Assembly (NCBI GenBank): GCA_029864065.1
Contig: JAOTUD010000010.1
Location: 1-16,928, forward strand
Direction of reading: 5' to 3'
DNA from: Gammaproteobacteria bacterium
GTDB taxonomy: Bacteria; Pseudomonadota; Gammaproteobacteria; GCA-001735895
Length of the DNA: 16,928 nt
Positions 14,505-16,928 of the stretch are shown here, piece after piece. The notes beneath the pieces were generated by a model, which did not search any database, was not told the DNA's origin, and saw nothing but the letters and a program-made list of their open reading frames with translations. A program made the translations under genes and the position numbers. Positions within the stretch are counted from its first letter, which is position 1. Every line of letters begins with the position of its first letter.

Positions 14505-15392
14505 ATGTTTTCACGAATCTTTCTTTTTCTGCTGGCTAACTTCGGCGTGCTCGCGGTGCTGAGCTTATCGATGCGGCTGCTCGGCGTCGACGCATACCTG
14601 GCCAGCCAGGGCGGCGCTTTTCAGCTAAACGGATTGTTGCTGATGGCCGCGATCATGGGTTTTGCCGGTTCGTTCATTTCGCTGGCGATGTCCAAGATGA
14701 TGGCGAAACGCTCGATGCGCGTGCAGGTCATCGAGACGCCGCGCAGCGAGGTAGAAAACTGGCTGGTCGCGGTCGTCCGCCGGCAGGCCAGCCAGGCGGG
14801 CATCGGCATGCCGGAGGTCGGTATTTTCGATTCGCCGACGATGAATGCCTTTGCCACCGGCATGAACCGCAACGACGCGCTGGTCGCCGTCAGCACCGGG
14901 CTGTTGAATAAAATGTCGCGCGACGAGGTCGAAGCCGTGCTCGGCCACGAAGTTTCTCATGTCGCCAACGGCGACATGGTGACGATGGGCCTGCTGCAGG
15001 GGGTGTTGAATACCTTCGTCATTTTCTTTTCGCGGCTGATCGGGATCATGGTCGATCGCGTCATTTTTCGTATCGAGCGCGGCATAGGGCCCGGATACTG
15101 GATCGGGTCGATCGTTGCCGAGATCATTCTAGGCATCGTCGCCGCGATGATCGCATCCTGGTTCTCGCGCCACCGTGAATACCGCGCCGACGCCGGCGGT
15201 GCCGCGCTTGCGGGCCGCGGCAAGATGGTCGCCGCGTTGGAACGTTTGCGCAGGGCACATGATCAGCCGGACCTGCCCGGCGAAATGGCGGCCTTCGGCA
15301 TCATCGGCGGTAGCGCGCTGAAGGCGCTGCTGAGTACCCACCCGCCGCTCGAAAAACGCATCGCCCAGCTGATGGCGTCATCCGCCGCATAG
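14505..15392 (+). CDS. htpX: Membrane protease HtpX, M48 family
   Basis: Zinc metalloprotease of the inner membrane that acts with FtsH in quality control of membrane proteins and is induced by envelope or heat stress in E. coli. The product has 295 residues. Two N-terminal transmembrane helices (about 4-26 and 42-62) are followed by a cytoplasmic region with the zinc motif HEVSH (H148, E149, H152) and the third ligand E225 in SRHREYRADA. Two more hydrophobic segments (about 165-182 and 200-220) lie between them. NAFATGMNRNDALVAVSTGLL (113-133) and the near-C-terminal STHPPLEKRI are typical of HtpX. The ATG at 14505 has GGTGG about seven bases upstream. It is transcribed alone, from a promoter after parC to the terminator at 15416. 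Confidence 0.96.
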   Translation: MFSRIFLFLLANFGVLAVLSLSMRLLGVDAYLASQGGAFQLNGLLLMAAIMGFAGSFISLAMSKMMAKRSMRVQVIETPRSEVENWLVAVVRRQASQAGIGMPEVGIFDSPTMNAFATGMNRNDALVAVSTGLLNKMSRDEVEAVLGHEVSHVANGDMVTMGLLQGVLNTFVIFFSRLIGIMVDRVIFRIERGIGPGYWIGSIVAEIILGIVAAMIASWFSRHREYRADAGGAALAGRGKMVAALERLRRAHDQPDLPGEMAAFGIIGGSALKALLSTHPPLEKRIAQLMASSAA

Positions 15393-15415
15393 CACTGGCC
15401 AGCGGCTGGCGGCGC

Positions 15416-15457
15416 GCCCCGTTTCGAGTCTGCGGAACGGGGCATTTGTTGATTTGT
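15416..15457 (+). terminator. Rho-independent terminator of htpX
   Basis: An 11-bp stem pairs 15416-15426 (GCCCCGTTTCG) with 15433-15443 (CGGAACGGGGC), with a single G-U pair and the six-base loop AGTCTG. The T-rich tract ATTTGTTGATTTG follows. It lies 24 bases after the htpX stop codon. Confidence 0.82.
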
Positions 15458-15500
15458 ATCGGCCAATATACAGAAATCCGAAATCGGGGCGGGGGATCGA

Positions 15501-15529
15501 TTGACGCCGAAAATGGGCCTGAGTAAACT
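15501..15529 (+). promoter_or_regulatory. Promoter of the desaturase gene
   Basis: TTGACG (15501-15506) and TAAACT (15524-15529) are separated by 17 bases. Start near 15536 gives a leader of about 60 bases. Lying between the htpX terminator and the desaturase start, it makes the desaturase an independent unit. Confidence 0.55.
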
Positions 15530-15595
15530 GGTTTAACGCGCATTCCTTTGCCCCAAATTACGACAGAACTGTGACTTATCGGCGGTCCGGAAGCA

Positions 15596-16525
15596 ATGCC
15601 AGTGGCGCAAAACACCATCAAGCAGGAGATTGAAGTCGGCAGGCGTTTCAGCCCCGTGGTGGCCGTGCCCACGCTGCTGTTACTCGCGGGCGTGTACCCG
15701 GGCCTGGCGCTGTCGACCTGCCTCGCGCTCGGCGATTATTTACCGCCGTGGCTGGCCGCGCTCGCTAACGGCATTATTCTCTACGCCACCTATACCGTCG
15801 TCCACGAGGGCGTGCACGATAATATCGTCAGTCGGAAATCGCGCTTCAGGTGGGTCAACATGACCGCCGCCTTCCTCGCCGCGCTGCCGCTGTGGCTGCT
15901 GATTTACCCGCACCGCGGATCGCATATCGTGCATCACCGCAAGTGTAATTCCGCGTCCGATCCCGACATCTATGCCCGCGGCAGTTTCGGCGTGGTTGCG
16001 CTGTGGCGAATTCCGCTCGCGATACTGGGCCAGTTCAACCCGTTCGAACAGTATCGGCTTTGTGCGGAGCACGGGCTTTCGCGATGGCAAAGGTATTTTT
16101 CCTACGCCAGCTTCGCGCTCTTCGTTGCTATCGTCACAAGCATCTGCGCGCTGGGTTATGCTTACGAACTGCTGGTGTTTTGGTTGGTCCCGTTTTTTAT
16201 CGGCTACGGGGTGATGCTGGTGCTGTTCACCTGGGTGCCGCACCATCCTCACAGCATCACCGGGCGCTACCATGATACGCGCTGTTCGCTGTGGCGCGGC
16301 GGCAACCTGTTAACCCAGGGACAAAATTACCACCTGATCCATCACATGATGCCATGGGTGCCCTGGTACCGCTACGAGCGCGTATTCGACGAAATCCGGC
16401 CGCTGCTCGAACAGAAACACGCGATCATCGACGGCTTCTGGCCGCGTCCCGCGCGCGACGCGATCGATTACACCGGCGCTAGACCCGCGGGCCAGGACGA
16501 TAAATCGTCAGCATCCCGGGCTTAA
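15596..16525 (+). CDS. Membrane fatty acid desaturase / beta-carotene hydroxylase-like di-iron oxygenase
   Basis: Integral membrane enzyme of the fatty acid desaturase superfamily, which uses a histidine-bound di-iron centre and O2 to desaturate or hydroxylate lipids or carotenoids. The 309-residue product has three histidine boxes: HEGVH (70-74), HRGSHIVHH (106-114) with following SDPD, and QNYHLIHH (243-250), plus HHPH (216-219). Hydrophobic stretches at about 20-45, 52-68, 88-104, 168-188 and 192-213 fit the family topology. The closing HLIHHMMPWVPWYRY recalls CrtR-type beta-carotene hydroxylases as well as acyl desaturases, so the substrate cannot be assigned; no other carotenoid genes lie in the window. 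The ATG at 15596 has CGGAAG just upstream. The gene is monocistronic and its stop overlaps that of the convergent gene at the right end. Confidence 0.86.
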   Translation: MPVAQNTIKQEIEVGRRFSPVVAVPTLLLLAGVYPGLALSTCLALGDYLPPWLAALANGIILYATYTVVHEGVHDNIVSRKSRFRWVNMTAAFLAALPLWLLIYPHRGSHIVHHRKCNSASDPDIYARGSFGVVALWRIPLAILGQFNPFEQYRLCAEHGLSRWQRYFSYASFALFVAIVTSICALGYAYELLVFWLVPFFIGYGVMLVLFTWVPHHPHSITGRYHDTRCSLWRGGNLLTQGQNYHLIHHMMPWVPWYRYERVFDEIRPLLEQKHAIIDGFWPRPARDAIDYTGARPAGQDDKSSASRA

Positions 16526-16928
16526 GCCTCGCGTTGCCGCAGGTCGTCAAAGTCACGGCGCAAAGCCACCAACCTGTTCTGGTAATCGGCGCCATCGCCA
16601 TACTCGATAAACTTGTGGTAGCGGCTGTGTATCGCGGCCAGTTTGCGCGCGTGTTTGATCGGGCACCAGTACTGCTCAGTGCGGGAGGCAATTTCCTGCG
16701 TGTAGGCGACCAGGCCGTTGAAGTAACCGCAATACACGCAGTTCAGTTTTTCGACAGGATTCAGGTACTGCAGGCTGTGGCGATCGACGACGATGTATTC
16801 GCCCCGATTTACCCTCGGGATGTCGTAAACGCGGAAACAGATCGCCTGGTAAACCGAAACCACGGCATCCATGAATATCGCCGGAACGATACAGGAGTAG
16901 ATCAGGGGCGCGGTAATAATATGCCCCA
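16522..16928 (-). CDS. Uncharacterised cysteine-motif protein, N-terminus beyond the window
   Basis: The frame is open from the window edge to the TAA at 16524-16522, giving 134 visible residues; the start lies outside. I do not recognise a named family, though the sequence is protein-like. The visible part begins with a hydrophobic stretch (about residues 1-35) that is probably a membrane segment. It continues VDRHSLQYLNPVEKLNCVYC, then a CxxC motif (LNCVYCGYFNG) and YWCPIKHA, so three cysteines and a histidine could bind a metal or form a redox site. The C-terminal 45 residues are charged and helical with no further motif. An internal ATG at 16872 would give 116 residues, but coding-like sequence continues upstream of it. 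It converges on the desaturase, sharing a CTTAAG stop region, with no room for a terminator between them. Confidence 0.75.
   Translation of the reverse strand, partial: GHIITAPLIYSCIVPAIFMDAVVSVYQAICFRVYDIPRVNRGEYIVVDRHSLQYLNPVEKLNCVYCGYFNGLVAYTQEIASRTEQYWCPIKHARKLAAIHSRYHKFIEYGDGADYQNRLVALRRDFDDLRQREA

Overview
The window reads as a chromosomal segment of a gammaproteobacterium with a fairly GC-rich genome. This rests on gene content and order: pepA-holC-valS on one strand with lptF-lptG diverging from pepA, a gammaproteobacterial XerD, an adjacent parE-parC pair, a CnoX (YbbN) chaperedoxin, HtpX, and a lysine/alanine-rich AlgP-like protein. The species cannot be fixed from the sequence. Nothing looks like a phage, transposon, CRISPR array, defence island, tRNA or rRNA; this is mostly conserved core genome.

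Layout. Positions 1-5013 hold a minus-strand cluster: pepA, then holC, then a small unrecognised acidic ORF, all joined by 4-base ATGA overlaps, followed by valS (cut by the window start) behind its own promoter with a perfect TATAAT. Positions 5014-7298 hold the LPS export permease genes lptF and lptG, also joined by an ATGA overlap. lptG runs tail-to-tail into an RDD-family membrane protein gene on the minus strand. The lptG tail is entirely antisense to that gene, in codon register. Positions 7623-8333 hold the promoter, leader, gene and strong terminator of the histone H1/AlgP-like protein. xerD begins four bases after that terminator's T run. cnoX (minus) converges on xerD and diverges from parE-parC (topoisomerase IV; parE probably starts at TTG). 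Then come htpX, a rho-independent terminator, and a three-histidine-box membrane desaturase/hydroxylase. The desaturase shares its stop region (TTAA) with a convergent, unrecognised, cysteine-containing gene that leaves the window at its right end.

How the genes work together. Three themes recur: chromosome maintenance (holC in the clamp loader, xerD for dimer resolution, parE/parC for decatenation, the AlgP-like protein as a likely DNA binder); envelope biogenesis and quality control (lptF/lptG, htpX, the desaturase, the RDD protein); and protein synthesis and quality (valS, pepA, cnoX). Tight overlaps suggest translational coupling where stoichiometry matters (lptF/lptG, parE/parC, pepA/holC/ORF93).

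The points most worth following are the in-register antisense lptG/RDD overlap, the small acidic gene coupled to holC, the xerD start abutting a terminator with no visible ribosome-binding site, and the desaturase plus cysteine-motif gene pair at the right end. No clear new multi-gene system is visible.
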